A stretch of 64,000 bases of DNA from Planctomycetota bacterium (GCA_016872875.1 VGYW01000001.1:1-64000); one strand, 5' to 3'. Positions 49,721 to 60,652 are shown, counted from the stretch's first letter. Notes: a model not told the origin generated them from the sequence alone. Translations and numbers: made by a program.

Positions 49721-50077
49721 TCAGCCTGAGGTTCCGCGGGCGACGGCGACGAGGCGGTCGAAGCCTTGGGGGTCGGCAATGGCGATCTCAGAAAGAGACT
49801 TGCGGTCGAGCGCCACGCCCGCCTTCGTCAGGCCGTGGATGAAGCGGTTGTAGGGCATCCCGCGCAGGCGGCAGGCGGCGTTCAGGCGGGTGATCCAGAG
49901 CGCGCGGAACTCGCGCTTGCGGGCGCGGCGGTCGCGGTAGGCGTAGGCCAGCGAGCGCGTGATCGCCTGCTTTGCGAAGCGCCAGAGGCGCGAGCGGTTG
50001 CCCCAATAACCGCTCGCGGCCTTGATGATGCGCTTGTGGCGCCTGCGCCGCGCGGGGGAACGGGTGACTCTTGGCAT
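49721..50077 (-). CDS. rplT: Ribosomal protein L20
   Basis: This is a 118-residue large-subunit assembly protein. The basic extension (VTRSPARRRRHKRIIKAASG) and FRALWITRLNAACR with YNRFIHGL are typical of L20. GGAGACA precedes the ATG. It lies between the GGATG-type repeat at 50098 and pheS. In many bacteria L20 represses the infC-rpmI-rplT operon; no such leader structure can be judged here. Confidence 0.98.
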   Translation of the reverse strand: MPRVTRSPARRRRHKRIIKAASGYWGNRSRLWRFAKQAITRSLAYAYRDRRARKREFRALWITRLNAACRLRGMPYNRFIHGLTKAGVALDRKSLSEIAIADPQGFDRLVAVARGTSG

Positions 50078-50097
50078 AGGTTTGTCTCCTTAGGCTT

Positions 50098-50170
50098 GGA
50101 TGAATGGATGAATGGACGAATGGATGGGTGTCAGACAATCATCCATTCATCCATCCATCCAATCATCCCC
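50098..50170. repeat. GGATG/CATCC hairpin element, copy 2
   Basis: GGATGAATGGATGAATGG runs into the centre GTGTCAGACA and then the complementary ATCCATTCATCC units. It separates rpmI from rplT inside an otherwise tight operon. Confidence 0.85.
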
Positions 50171-50202
50171 TCTGGCTACGGCCAATGGCCGTCCCAAGCG
50201 GG

Positions 50203-50400
50203 CTAGCCTCCGGCCAAGGCGCGGATGATGGTCTTGACGATCTTGCCGTCCACGCCGGTCGGCCGGCTGAGGTTGCGGCGACGCTTGGCGTTCTTGGTGC
50301 TCATGAGGTGGCTCTTGCCGCACTTGCGGCGCACGAGCTTGCCGGAGCGGGTGACTCGGACGCGTGCTTTGAGGCCCTTGTGGGTCTTGAGTTTCGGCAT
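50203..50400 (-). CDS. rpmI: Ribosomal protein L35
   Basis: This is a 65-residue basic protein. MPKLKTHKGLKARVRVTRSG and the RRKCGKSHLMSTKNAKRRRN body are standard L35. It binds 23S rRNA in the large subunit. AGGAGACCC precedes the ATG, and it follows infC by about 40 bases. Confidence 0.97.
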   Translation of the reverse strand: MPKLKTHKGLKARVRVTRSGKLVRRKCGKSHLMSTKNAKRRRNLSRPTGVDGKIVKTIIRALAGG

Positions 50401-50441
50401 GGGTCTCCTCTTGCGGTGCTGACTGGGAAGGACCAAGGTGC

Positions 50442-50954
50442 TCAACTCGTCTTGGAGACGAGCGTCATGGTCATCCGGCGGCCCTCGATGCGCGCCTCCT
50501 GTTCGACCTTTGTGGCGTCTTCGAGGAGGGCCTTGAACTTTGCGAGGACCTCGTGGCCAAGCTCGCGGTGCGCCATCTCGCGCCCCTTGAAGAAGACGTT
50601 GGCCTGGATCTTGTCGCCGAGCGCAAGGAGCTTCCGCGCGTGGTTGGCCTTGACCTCGAGGTCGTGATCGCCCGTCTTGGGGTGCAGGCGAATCTCCTTG
50701 GTATGGACCCTGTGGTGATGGGCCTTCGCCTGGTGCGCGCGCTTCTTCTGGCGGTACTTGTACTTCCCGTAGTCCATCAGCTTGCACACGGGCGGCACGG
50801 CGCTGGGCGCGACCTCGACGAGGTCCACGGTGGCCTCGCGCGCGATGGCGAGGGCCTCGCCGAGCGACTTGATGCCGAGTTGTTCGCCCTCCGGGCCGAT
50901 CAGGCGCACCTGCGGGCTGCGAATCTGCTCGTTGATCCGGGGCTCCTGGGAGAT
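50442..50954 (-). CDS. infC: Translation initiation factor IF-3, ATC start
   Basis: This is a 170-residue protein that binds the 30S subunit and checks the start codon. RINEQIRSPQVRLIGPEGEQL is the normal N-terminus, KLMDYGKYKYRQKK the linker, and the C-terminal domain ends TMTLVSKTS. No ATG, GTG or TTG lies in frame near the expected start. AGGAGG (minus strand, 50965-50970) is followed ten bases later by ATC at 50954, so ATC is the likely start. Use of a rare codon fits IF-3, which is known to control its own synthesis through an unusual start codon. Confidence 0.93.
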   Translation of the reverse strand: MSQEPRINEQIRSPQVRLIGPEGEQLGIKSLGEALAIAREATVDLVEVAPSAVPPVCKLMDYGKYKYRQKKRAHQAKAHHHRVHTKEIRLHPKTGDHDLEVKANHARKLLALGDKIQANVFFKGREMAHRELGHEVLAKFKALLEDATKVEQEARIEGRRMTMTLVSKTS

Positions 50955-50968
50955 TGGGTCACCACCTC

Positions 50969-52723
<1,755 letters not shown>

Positions 52724-52756
52724 GGTGTTGATACGGTCGTTAGCCGCAATGAAAGG

Positions 52757-52831
52757 GGATGATTGGATGGGTGGATGAATGGATGACTGCGTGACACTCA
52801 TCCACCCATCCATCCATTCATCCATTCATCC
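52757..52831. repeat. GGATG/CATCC hairpin element, copy 3
   Basis: GGATGATTGGATGGG units, a centre GCGTGACACT, then CATCCACCCATCC units. It lies between the tRNA-Val gene and thrS and precedes the thrS start codon. Confidence 0.85.
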
Positions 52832-52912
52832 TGGGTATGCCCGCCAAGCGCGCGCATAGAGGTCATGGCGAACGGCCGGCCTGCTGGCGCGTGCCAACCG
52901 GCCGGCCGTGGG

Positions 52913-52989
52913 TGGTGGGCGATACTGGATTCGAACCAGTGACCTTTAGCTTGTCGAGCTAACGCTCTAGCCAACTGAGCTAATCGCCC
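52913..52989 (-). tRNA. tRNA-Val (anticodon GAC)
   Basis: It is 77 bases long including an encoded CCA. Acceptor GGGCGAT pairs with ATCGCCC, the D-arm is AGCTC...GAGC, the anticodon stem TTAGC/GCTAA encloses TCGACAA, and the T-arm is CTGG-TTCGAAT-CCAG. The anticodon is GAC (valine). Position 33, normally U, is C. The first ten bases overlap the final codons and stop of rplQ. A GC-rich hairpin (52871-52909) follows on the minus strand. Confidence 0.93.
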
Positions 52990-53489
52990 TCTGCCTGCTG
53001 GGCGCCGGGCGCGGACTCCTGGGCGGCGGCCGACGCGTCGGGCTTCTCCTGCGGCCTGGCTGCGACCCTTGGGGCCACGGGTTCGGCGGCCTTCGCCCCC
53101 GCCGCGGCCGCCTCGGGGACCAGCTCGAGGTAGCAGAGGTCCGCGGCGTCGCCCACCCTGCACTTCGGGAGCCGCACCACACGAGTATACCCGCCGTTGC
53201 GGTTGGTGTAAAGCGGAGCGATGTCTTCGAAGAGGGACTTGACGACCCCCTTGTTGGCGAGGAGGGCGAGGGCCTGGCGTCGGGCGTGGAGCGTGCCCCT
53301 CTTGCCGAGGGTGACGGCGCGGTCGGCGAGGCGCCGGGCCTGCTTGGCCTTGATGATGGTGGTCGTGACCCTTCGCGGCATGCCCTCCTTGGGCTCGACG
53401 AGGAGCAGGTTGCACACGAGGTTCCGCAGCATGGCCTTGCGGTGTGCGTCGGTGCGGCTGAGCTGTTTGCCGCCTTTGCGGTGTCTCAT
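52980..53489 (-). CDS. rplQ: Ribosomal protein L17 with long C-terminal extension
   Basis: This is a 169-residue protein. MRHRKGGKQLSRTDAHRKAM and the central LFEDIAPLYTNRNGGYTRVV are standard L17, a large-subunit protein near the exit tunnel. Residues 120-169 form an Ala/Pro/Glu-rich extension beyond the usual length of about 120. Its TAG stop lies inside the tRNA-Val gene. The start overlaps the rpoA stop (ATGA), so the two are translationally coupled. Confidence 0.97.
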   Translation of the reverse strand: MRHRKGGKQLSRTDAHRKAMLRNLVCNLLLVEPKEGMPRRVTTTIIKAKQARRLADRAVTLGKRGTLHARRQALALLANKGVVKSLFEDIAPLYTNRNGGYTRVVRLPKCRVGDAADLCYLELVPEAAAAGAKAAEPVAPRVAARPQEKPDASAAAQESAPGAQQAEGD

Positions 53490-54532
53490 GCTGTGCTTTC
53501 GTCCTGTGCTCCCTCGCCCTCTGGGGCCGGCGCCGGGGCGGCGTCGAGGCCCATCCCGAGCGAGAGGCCGAGGTTGGCGAGTTTGGCCTTGATGTCGTTC
53601 AGCGAGGTCTTCCCGAGGTTGCGGACCGCGAGGAGCTGGGGCTCGGTCTTCACGATAAGGTCGCGGACCGTCTGGATGTTCTCGGACTCCAGGCAGTTCT
53701 GTGCCCTGACGGAGAGGTCGAGCTCCTCGACGGTCATAGCCAGCTTGCGGCCGAGCTCGTCGGGCACCTGGCGTATCTCGCGGCGCTTGCCGCCCCGGTC
53801 GTCTTTCTCAGCGGGCAGCTCGCGCCCGATCTCGAAGTAGAGGATGAACGGGTCGAGGTGCTTGCGCAGTATCCTGGTGGCCTCCACCAGGGCGGTCTCG
53901 GGGTGGAGGGTGCCGTCGGTCCAGACCTCGAGGGTCAGGCGGTCGTAGTTGGTCTTCTGGCCGACGCGCGTGTTGTCGGCCCTGTAGCTCACGCGGCGGA
54001 CCGGGGAGAAGAGGGTGTCAACGGGGATGACGCCGACCTCCTGTTCGGGCTTGGTGTTCTCCTCGGCGGTGGCGTAGCCGCGGCCGCGCCGGGCGCCCAT
54101 CTCGACGGAGAAGCTCACGTCCTCGTTCAGCGTGGCGATGTGCAGCTCGGGGTTCACGATCTCCACGTCGGGGTCGGCCTGGATGTCAGCCGCGGTAACG
54201 TCCCCGCGGGTGCGGCGTTCGATCTTGAGGACCTTCGGGCCTTCCGAGTGGAGCTTGAGGCGCACCTGCTTGATGTTGAGGATGATGTCGGTGACGTCCT
54301 CCACGACGCCCTGGATGGTGGAGTACTGATGCTGGACGCCCGCGATGCGCACGGTGGTGATGCCGGCGCCCTCGATGGAGGAGAGGAGGACGCGGCGCAG
54401 GCTGTTCCCGATCGTCGTCCCGAAGCCCCTCTCGAAGGGCTCAGCAACGAACTTGCCGTAGGAACTGGTCAGCGACTCGCGGTCGCAGACCACGCGTGTT
54501 GGAAGCTCGAAGCCTCGCCAGCGGATTCGCAT
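53486..54532 (-). CDS. rpoA: RNA polymerase alpha subunit
   Basis: This is a 348-residue protein. The N-terminal dimerisation domain has EPFERGFGTTIGNSLRRVLL, and the C-terminal domain has NCLESENIQTVRDLI and LLAVRNLGKTSLNDIKAKL for UP-element and activator contact. It ends with an Ala/Pro/Glu tail. The place after rpsD and before rplQ is the usual one. The gene is complete. Confidence 0.98.
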   Translation of the reverse strand: MRIRWRGFELPTRVVCDRESLTSSYGKFVAEPFERGFGTTIGNSLRRVLLSSIEGAGITTVRIAGVQHQYSTIQGVVEDVTDIILNIKQVRLKLHSEGPKVLKIERRTRGDVTAADIQADPDVEIVNPELHIATLNEDVSFSVEMGARRGRGYATAEENTKPEQEVGVIPVDTLFSPVRRVSYRADNTRVGQKTNYDRLTLEVWTDGTLHPETALVEATRILRKHLDPFILYFEIGRELPAEKDDRGGKRREIRQVPDELGRKLAMTVEELDLSVRAQNCLESENIQTVRDLIVKTEPQLLAVRNLGKTSLNDIKAKLANLGLSLGMGLDAAPAPAPEGEGAQDESTA

Positions 54533-54550
54533 TCGTGTCTCCTGGACGGC

Positions 54551-55177
54551 CTATTTGGAGCAGAGCTCGACGATGAGTTGTTCCCTGACGGGGGCCGACA
54601 CTTCATCGCGGTTGGGCAGATTGACGACGCGGCCCTGAAGGGGCTCGGGGGTGAGGTCGAGCCAACTGGGCATCGGCCGGTTCTTCATCAGCTCGCGGAC
54701 GCTGGCCAAGAGCTTGCCGGTGCCCTCGTCGCGCTTCGGGGCGATGACGTCGCCCGGCTTCACTGGCCTGGAGGGCATGCTGATGGCCCGGCCGTTGACC
54801 TCGATGTGGCCGTGGGTGATGAGCTGCCGGGCCTGCTGGCGCGAGGCGGCCATGCCGAGGCGGTGCACCACGTTGTCGAGGCGGCGCTCGAGGGCGACCA
54901 AGAGGTTCTCGCCCGTGTTGCCCTTCTGGCGCTCGGCCTGCGCGAAGTAGTGGCGGAACTGGCGCTCCAGGATGCCGTAGAAGCGTTTGAGCTTCTGCTT
55001 CTCGCGGAGCTGGACTCCATAGGCTGAGAACTTGCCGCGTCGCCAGGCGTGCATGCCGGGCGGGAAGTCGCGCCGGCTGAACGCGCACTTGGCGGTCTCG
55101 CAGCGGGGGCCTTTGAGCATGAGCTTCATGCCCTCGCGGCGGCAAAGCTTGCACTTGGGACCGGTGTCTCTACCCAA
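54551..55177 (-). CDS. rpsD: Ribosomal protein S4
   Basis: This is a 208-residue small-subunit assembly protein. The N-terminus carries four cysteines (CKLC, RCETAKC), the zinc-binding form of S4. The S4 RNA-binding domain is [20 protein letters not shown] with [13 protein letters not shown]. It stands between rpsK and rpoA in the alpha operon. Confidence 0.98.
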   Translation of the reverse strand: MGRDTGPKCKLCRREGMKLMLKGPRCETAKCAFSRRDFPPGMHAWRRGKFSAYGVQLREKQKLKRFYGILERQFRHYFAQAERQKGNTGENLLVALERRLDNVVHRLGMAASRQQARQLITHGHIEVNGRAISMPSRPVKPGDVIAPKRDEGTGKLLASVRELMKNRPMPSWLDLTPEPLQGRVVNLPNRDEVSAPVREQLIVELCSK

Positions 55178-55206
55178 CGACTAGGGCTCCTCTCGTGGGC
55201 GGCCGG

Positions 55207-55641
55207 CTACACGCGCCGCTTCTTGCGCGGCCGGCAGCCATTGTGCGGCAGTGGGGTGACATCCTCGATGGACTTTATCTCCAGGCCGGCGGCCTGGAGG
55301 GCGCGGATGGCCGACTCGCGGCCCGAGCCAGGCCCCTTGACCTTGACCTCGACCTGTCGGACGCCGAGCTTCTGGGCCTGCTGGGCGGCGTTCTCGGCGG
55401 CGCGCTGGGCGGCGAAGGGCGTGCTCTTGCGCGAGCCCTTGAACCCGATCGTGCCGGCCGACGCCCAGCAGATCGCGTCGCCGTTAAGGTCGCTTATCGT
55501 CACCACGGTGTTGTTGAAGGACGCCTTGATGTGTGCGACGCCGAGCGCGACGGTGCGGCGGACGCGCCGGCGCGCGGCGGGCTTCGGGGCGGCCTTCTGT
55601 GGTGCCGGCGCTGCCGGCGGTGCTGGTGCAGCCTTTCCCAT
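55207..55641 (-). CDS. rpsK: Ribosomal protein S11
   Basis: This is a 144-residue small-subunit protein of the platform. The first 30 residues form an Ala/Pro/Lys-rich extension. The body shows [21 protein letters not shown] and ends [12 protein letters not shown], the strictly conserved S11 tail. A separate shorter start is not obvious. Confidence 0.98.
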   Translation of the reverse strand: MGKAAPAPPAAPAPQKAAPKPAARRRVRRTVALGVAHIKASFNNTVVTISDLNGDAICWASAGTIGFKGSRKSTPFAAQRAAENAAQQAQKLGVRQVEVKVKGPGSGRESAIRALQAAGLEIKSIEDVTPLPHNGCRPRKKRRV

Positions 55642-55662
55642 GCGTGCTCCTGTAGGGGCGGC

Positions 55663-56049
55663 TCAGCCGCGGGTTTCCTTCACGCTCTTCTTGCCCGCAA
55701 CGGTCTTGCGCGGCCCCTTGCGGGTGCGCGCGTTGGTGCGCGTGCGCTGGCCGCGCACGGGGAGGCCCAGGCGGTGCCTGATGCCCCGGTAGCAGGCGAT
55801 GTCGCGCAGCCGCGCGATGTTCTGCGAAACCAGCCGCCGCAGCTCGCCCTCCACCATGAAGTTCTTGTCCACGATTGACGCGATGCGCGACAGCTCGTCC
55901 TCCGAGAGGTCCTTGGCGCGGACGTTGCCGTCAATGCCCGCCTGGTGGAGGATTCGGCCGGCCGAGGCCGGGCCGATGCCGTAGATGTAGGTGAGCGCTA
56001 CGACGGAGCGCTTGTTTCCCGGAATATCCACGCCAGCGACTCGTGGCAT
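55663..56049 (-). CDS. rpsM: Ribosomal protein S13
   Basis: This is a 128-residue protein of the 30S head that contacts the P-site tRNA and the 50S subunit. [20 protein letters not shown] and [20 protein letters not shown] are signature segments. It lies between rpmJ and rpsK in standard order. Confidence 0.98.
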   Translation of the reverse strand: MPRVAGVDIPGNKRSVVALTYIYGIGPASAGRILHQAGIDGNVRAKDLSEDELSRIASIVDKNFMVEGELRRLVSQNIARLRDIACYRGIRHRLGLPVRGQRTRTNARTRKGPRKTVAGKKSVKETRG

Positions 56050-56088
56050 GCCAGAGCTTCCTTTCGCAATGCGGGGCCGGGGGCGGCC

Positions 56089-56202
56089 TCAGCCCTGCCG
56101 CTGCTTGTGGCGCGGGTTCGTGCAGATGACGCGCACCACCCCCTTGCGCCGCACAAGCTTGCAGTTCTCGCAAATCCGCCGAACGGACGAACACACTTTC
56201 AT
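56089..56202 (-). CDS. rpmJ: Ribosomal protein L36
   Basis: This is a 37-residue protein beginning [17 protein letters not shown] and ending NPRHKQRQG. It has three cysteines and one His in the zinc-binding positions (C4 omitted from the count only if CSS is not used). It binds 23S rRNA. It is too short for most gene finders, but position between infA and rpsM is exactly as expected. Confidence 0.96.
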   Translation of the reverse strand: MKVCSSVRRICENCKLVRRKGVVRVICTNPRHKQRQG

Positions 56203-56239
56203 GGTTCACCCACCTCAGAGCAGGCCCGGCCTGCCGGGC

Positions 56240-56455
56240 CTACTCGCGGTATACGATGCGCCCCTTGCTCAGGTCGTAGGGCGATAGCTCAACCGTCACG
56301 CGGTCCCCAGGCAGGATGCGGATGAAGTGCATCCGCATCTTGCCCGAGACGTGTGCCGTGACGATGTGGCCGTTCTCCAACTGCACCCGGAACACAGCAT
56401 TCGGGAGGGCATCCTTCACCACCGCCTCGACGCGAATGCCTTGCTCTTTCCCCAT
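56240..56455 (-). CDS. infA: Translation initiation factor IF-1
   Basis: This is a 71-residue OB-fold protein. [20 protein letters not shown] and [19 protein letters not shown] are typical. It binds the A site of the 30S subunit during initiation. It starts eight bases after the map stop. Confidence 0.97.
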   Translation of the reverse strand: MGKEQGIRVEAVVKDALPNAVFRVQLENGHIVTAHVSGKMRMHFIRILPGDRVTVELSPYDLSKGRIVYRE

Positions 56456-56463
56456 AGGCCATT

Positions 56464-57246
56464 CTATTCCTTCTCGCCGGGCGCGAGGGTCATCACCTCC
56501 ACGCCGTCGCGGGTCACGCAGACCGTGTGCTCGAAGTGGGCAGACGGCGAGCCGTCGGCGCTCACCACGGTCCAGCGGTTCGGCAGCGTCCGCACCTGCC
56601 AGCGTCCGGCGTTGATCATCGGCTCGATCGCCAGCACCATGCCCGGACGCAGGACCACGTCCTTGAGCTTGGAGCTGTAGTAGTTCGGCACCTGCGGGTC
56701 TTCCCACAGGCTTGAGCCGACCCCGTGGCCCACAAGGTCGCGGACCACCGAGAAGCCGTTGGCCTCGACGTGCCGCTGGACCGCGCGGCTGATGTCGGCT
56801 AGATGGCGGCCAGGGCCCGCGGCCCTGATGCCCAGCCAGAGCGCCTCGCGGCAGACATCGAGGAGCCGTTGGGCCTTCGCCGACACGGCGCCGATGGCCA
56901 GGCTCACGGCGCCGTCGCCGTAGTAGCCCTTGTAGCGCGCGCCAACGTCCACGCTCAGCAAATCCCCCTCGCGCAACGACCGCTCGCCGGGGATGCCGTG
57001 GACGACTTCTTCGTTTATCGAAGTGCAGATGCTGCCCGGGAAGGGGGGGCGCTTGCCAGTGGCGCCGTGGCCCTTGAACGCCGGCTCAGCTCCGCATTCT
57101 ATTATCCGTTTTTCGACCGCGTTGTCAAGCTGCCCCGTGGTCACGCCGGGCCTGGCAAGGGAGCGGACGAGCGCGAGCGCCTCCACGACGACCCGACAGG
57201 CAACCCTGATCTGCGCCAGCTCGCGCTCCGACTTCAGCGTGATCAA
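56464..57246 (-). CDS. map: Methionine aminopeptidase, type I
   Basis: This is a 260-residue enzyme that removes the first Met from new proteins. The five metal ligands are visible in order: Asp in LLSVDVGA, Asp in YYGDGAV, His in VGHGVG, Glu in AIEPM and Glu in HFEHT. The start is taken as TTG 57246, which overlaps the adk stop (TTGA). No ATG is available near the family's usual start ([13 protein letters not shown]). Confidence 0.95.
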   Translation of the reverse strand: MITLKSERELAQIRVACRVVVEALALVRSLARPGVTTGQLDNAVEKRIIECGAEPAFKGHGATGKRPPFPGSICTSINEEVVHGIPGERSLREGDLLSVDVGARYKGYYGDGAVSLAIGAVSAKAQRLLDVCREALWLGIRAAGPGRHLADISRAVQRHVEANGFSVVRDLVGHGVGSSLWEDPQVPNYYSSKLKDVVLRPGMVLAIEPMINAGRWQVRTLPNRWTVVSADGSPSAHFEHTVCVTRDGVEVMTLAPGEKE

Positions 57247-57911
57247 GCCCGGTTCCGTCCAGCTCCCGCCGCGGCGACGGCGGCGTTCACGGCGCTCCGC
57301 ACGTCCTCGATGCCGCGGTCGGCGTCCACGCGCACCAGGAGGCCTCGGGAGCGGTAGTAGTCGAGCAGGCTTGCGGTCTGCTCCTCGTAGACCTTGAGGC
57401 GGTTCCTGACCGTTTCCGGCCGGTCGTCCTCGCGCTGGTAGAGCTCGCCGCCGCAGCGGTCGCACAGGGCGCCGCGCTTCGACGGCAACGTGTCCACGTG
57501 AAACGTCGCCCCGCACTGGCGGCAGACCCGCCGCCCCGAGAGGCGGCTGACCACGGCTTCGGGGGACGCATCGCAGTAGAGCACTGCGTCGAGGGCCTCG
57601 CCCCGCTCCGCCATCAGGCGGTCGAGCGCCTCGGCCTGGCCGAGGGTGCGCGGGAAGCCGTCGAAGACCACCCCGTGTTGCGTCCCCGGCTCCGCCAGGA
57701 GCTCACGCACGAGGCCGATGATCACCTCGTCGGGCACCAGGCGCCCGCTCGCGGTGTAGGCCCTGGCCTGCTGGCCGAGGGGCGTGCCGGCTGAGATCGC
57801 CTTGCGCAACTCGTCGCCCGTGGCGATGTAACGGAGCTTCCGCTCCTCCGCCTGCCGCGTCGCCTGGGTGCCCTTGCCTGCGCCGGGGGGGCCGAGGAAC
57901 ACGAGTCTCAC
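57243..57911 (-). CDS. adk: Adenylate kinase with zinc-binding lid
   Basis: This is a 222-residue enzyme that interconverts ATP, ADP and AMP. The P-loop is GPPGAGKGT, the AMP site FDGFPRT, and the lid carries four cysteines (CRQC and CDRC), the metal-binding form. The start is GTG 57911, overlapping the secY stop (GTGA); no ATG lies nearer. The order secY-adk-map-infA is common in bacteria. Confidence 0.96.
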   Translation of the reverse strand: MRLVFLGPPGAGKGTQATRQAEERKLRYIATGDELRKAISAGTPLGQQARAYTASGRLVPDEVIIGLVRELLAEPGTQHGVVFDGFPRTLGQAEALDRLMAERGEALDAVLYCDASPEAVVSRLSGRRVCRQCGATFHVDTLPSKRGALCDRCGGELYQREDDRPETVRNRLKVYEEQTASLLDYYRSRGLLVRVDADRGIEDVRSAVNAAVAAAGAGRNRA

Positions 57912-59287
57912 CACGAGCTCCTGCTGTGGATGCGCCCGCGCTTCATGAACCCCTCGTAGTGGCGCATGAGCAGGTGCGATTCGATCTTCTGGACCAGTTC
58001 GAGCGCCACGCCCACCACGATGAGCAGGCTCGTGCCGCCATAGAGATAGGCCACGTTCGGGTCCACGTCCATGCTGCTGTGGATGAGCTGCGGCAGGACG
58101 GCGATGAAGGCCAGGAACGCCGAGCCTGCCAGGGTGATGCGGGTCATGAGGCGCTCGAGGTACTGCGCGGTCATCTTGCCCGGCCGGATGCCGGGCACGA
58201 AGTGCCCGTAGTTCTTCATCTCCTCGGCCATCTTCAGCGGGTTGAACACCACCGCGGTCCAGAAGTAGCAGAAGAAGACGATCAGGAGGATGTAGACGAG
58301 GGTGTAGGTGAACGCCCCGACCTGGAAGGCGGAGGCCAGGAAGGCGAAGGAGGGCCAGCGCGCGCTGAGCGAGCCGAAGATGATGTTCGGAAAGGTCAGG
58401 AGCGACTGGGCGAAGATGATCGGGATGACGCCCGCCTGGCCCACGCGCAGCGGCATGTAGTGGCGCTGGCCGCCGTAGACGCGGTGGCCGCGGGTGTGCT
58501 TGGCCTGTTGCACGGTCACGCGGCGCTGGCCCTGCGTGATGATCACCACGCCCACGACCACGGCGAAGTAGATCGCGATGAAGAAGGCCAGCATGATGAC
58601 GTTCATCTGCCCCGCCTCGGGGGTGAACGGGCGGCTCCAGTCCACGCGGTTCCACAGGTGGCGCGCCGTCATCGGCATCCTGTCCACGATCCCCGCCATG
58701 ATCAGCACCGATATCCCGTTCCCGATCCCGTGCTCGGTCAGCGTCTCGCCCAGCCACATCAGGAACACGCTGCCCGCGGTGAGCGACATCATCGTGGCCA
58801 GCTCGAACCACGGCCCCGACCGCATGCCGGGGCTGACGAGCGACACTTCCGTCTGGCCCTCGATCCAGGACGACATGAAGAACGACTGGACCATGCAGAG
58901 GACGACGGTGGCGTATCTGGTGTACTGGTTGATCTTCTTGCGGCCGGCCTCGCCCTCGCGCTGGAGCTCTTCGAGGGGCTTGACGACGGTGGCGAGGAGC
59001 TGGAAGATGATGGAGGCGGAGATGTAGGGCATGATGCCGAGGCCGAAGACGGCGCAGCGCCCGAGCGCGCCGCCGGTGAAGAGGTCAATGAACCCGAAGG
59101 CGCGGCCGGTCGCGCTGTCGCCCTGCCCCTCGCGCATCTTGTCGGCGATCTGGCGGATGGCCGCCGTGTTCACGCCGGGCAGCGGCACGTAGGTGCCGAC
59201 GCGGAAGACGACGACCATGGCAAGGGTGATGAGGACCTTCTTGCGGAGGTCAGGCACGCGGAAGATGTTGGCGAAGGTGCGTAGCAT
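57908..59287 (-). CDS. secY: Protein translocase subunit SecY
   Basis: This is a 459-residue inner-membrane channel protein with ten hydrophobic helices. GTYVPLPGVNTAAI is the start region, TGGALGRCAVFGLGIMPYIS and QGQRRVTVQQAK mark the plug and cytosolic loop, and NPLKMAEEMKNYGHFVPGIR is the last conserved loop. It forms the Sec pore with SecE and SecG. It lies after rplO as usual. Confidence 0.98.
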   Translation of the reverse strand: MLRTFANIFRVPDLRKKVLITLAMVVVFRVGTYVPLPGVNTAAIRQIADKMREGQGDSATGRAFGFIDLFTGGALGRCAVFGLGIMPYISASIIFQLLATVVKPLEELQREGEAGRKKINQYTRYATVVLCMVQSFFMSSWIEGQTEVSLVSPGMRSGPWFELATMMSLTAGSVFLMWLGETLTEHGIGNGISVLIMAGIVDRMPMTARHLWNRVDWSRPFTPEAGQMNVIMLAFFIAIYFAVVVGVVIITQGQRRVTVQQAKHTRGHRVYGGQRHYMPLRVGQAGVIPIIFAQSLLTFPNIIFGSLSARWPSFAFLASAFQVGAFTYTLVYILLIVFFCYFWTAVVFNPLKMAEEMKNYGHFVPGIRPGKMTAQYLERLMTRITLAGSAFLAFIAVLPQLIHSSMDVDPNVAYLYGGTSLLIVVGVALELVQKIESHLLMRHYEGFMKRGRIHSRSSW

Positions 59288-59308
59288 CAGGCCGCCCCGC
59301 GTCCTCCC

Positions 59309-59752
59309 TCAGAGCACGACCGCTGTGCCGCCGGCGGCCTGAATCTTCTCCAACGCCGCCTGGCTGAAGCGGTGGGCCTTCACCGTCAGCTTGCGCTTCA
59401 GCTCGCCGTTGGCGAGGACCTTGACGCCGTCGAGCACGCGCTTCGTGAGGCCGGCTTTCAGAAGGGCGGCAGGGTCCACCTCGTCCCCGTCCTGAAAGCG
59501 GTTGAGGCCGCCGGTGTTCACGATGGCGAATCGTTTGGCGAAGACCTTGTTGTTGAAGCCGCGCTTGGGCAGCCGGCGGAAGAGGGGCATCTGGCCGCCC
59601 TCGTAGATGCCGGGTCCCTTGCGCCCGGAGCGCGCGCGCTCGCCGGAGGTGCCGCGGCCAGAGGTCTTGCCGCGTCCTGAGCTGCGCCCCCGCCCAAGCC
59701 GCCTTACTCGCTTGCGCCCGCTGGGTTCGGCCTTGATGTCGTTGAGGTTCAT
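59309..59752 (-). CDS. rplO: Ribosomal protein L15
   Basis: This is a 147-residue protein of the large subunit. The Gly/Arg/Lys-rich N-terminus (VRRLGRGRSSGRGKTSGRGT) and QMPLFRRLPKRGF are family signatures. Its start overlaps the rpsE stop; the rpmD gene (L30), often between them, is absent. Confidence 0.98.
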   Translation of the reverse strand: MNLNDIKAEPSGRKRVRRLGRGRSSGRGKTSGRGTSGERARSGRKGPGIYEGGQMPLFRRLPKRGFNNKVFAKRFAIVNTGGLNRFQDGDEVDPAALLKAGLTKRVLDGVKVLANGELKRKLTVKAHRFSQAALEKIQAAGGTAVVL

Positions 59753-60243
59753 TCGATCGTCACCCCGCGCAGGCGCTCGACGTCCGCGCGCGTCCGCAGC
59801 GACACCAGCGCGTTCATCGTTGCCTTGGCCACGTTCTTGAGGTTCCTCGAGCCGAAGACCTTGGAGAGGATGTTCTTGATGCCCGCGGCCTCGCAGACGG
59901 CGCGGACGCCTGCCCCTGCGATGACGCCCGTGCCGGGCGCAGCCGGGCGGAGGAGCACCTTGCTGGAGCCGAAGCGCCCCGTGATGACGTGGGGGATGGT
60001 GTCGCCCGCCAGGGCCACCTTGCGCAGGGTCACGCGCGCGCCGGCCATCGCCTTGTCCACGGCGGAGGGCACCTCGTTGGCCTTGCCGTAGCCCATGCCC
60101 ACGCGCCCCTGGCCGTCGCCGATGATGACGAGGGCGGCGAAGCTGAAGCGGCGCCCGCCCTTCACCACGGCGGCGCTGCGGTAGACCTTCAGCACGGTCT
60201 CGATCAGCTCGCGCCCCGAACCTGCGTCCTGCTCTCTTCGCAA
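59749..60243 (-). CDS. rpsE: Ribosomal protein S5, TTG start
   Basis: This is a 164-residue small-subunit protein important for decoding accuracy. RRFSFAALVIIGDGQGRVGMG and GAGVRAVCEAAGIKNILSK are the two core motifs. TTG 60243 is chosen, since AGGAGG lies nine bases ahead and no ATG is near. Its end overlaps rplO (ATGA). Confidence 0.96.
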   Translation of the reverse strand: MRREQDAGSGRELIETVLKVYRSAAVVKGGRRFSFAALVIIGDGQGRVGMGYGKANEVPSAVDKAMAGARVTLRKVALAGDTIPHVITGRFGSSKVLLRPAAPGTGVIAGAGVRAVCEAAGIKNILSKVFGSRNLKNVAKATMNALVSLRTRADVERLRGVTIE

Positions 60244-60277
60244 AGCCGTCAACCTCCTGCTGCCTGGGGCCGTGGCG

Positions 60278-60646
60278 TCAGAACTGGAGCCCGGCCTCGC
60301 GGGCGCCGTCGGCCAGGGCGCGGACTCGCCCGTGGTACTTGTAGCCTCCGCGGTCGAACGCGACCCGTTGGATGCCGGCCTCGATGGCCCTGCGTGCGAG
60401 CTCCTTGCCCACGATGGCGGCGGCGGCGGCCTTCTTGGCGCCGCGGCACGCCTCGCGGAGCGCCGGCGTGAGGGTGGAGGCGGCGGCGAGGGTGCGGCCG
60501 CCAAGGTCGTCCACGACCTGGGCGTGGATGTGCCGCAGGCTGCGCCGCACGCACAGGCGCGGGCGCTCGGGCGTGCCGAACACCTTGCGCCGCACGCGCC
60601 GGTGGCGCCGGAGCCGTCGAGTCGTCTTCTTCCTGCTCAGCTCCAC
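60278..60646 (-). CDS. rplR: Ribosomal protein L18, GTG start
   Basis: This is a 122-residue 5S rRNA-binding protein. [19 protein letters not shown] and [14 protein letters not shown] are the family motifs. The start is GTG 60646. It stands six bases after rplF. Confidence 0.97.
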   Translation of the reverse strand: MELSRKKTTRRLRRHRRVRRKVFGTPERPRLCVRRSLRHIHAQVVDDLGGRTLAAASTLTPALREACRGAKKAAAAAIVGKELARRAIEAGIQRVAFDRGGYKYHGRVRALADGAREAGLQF

Positions 60647-60652
60647 TGGCCG

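Noticed and set aside
57926..59284. Long open frame opposite secY
   Set aside because: It is His/Asp/Glu/Gly-rich nonsense produced by the complement of membrane-protein codons.
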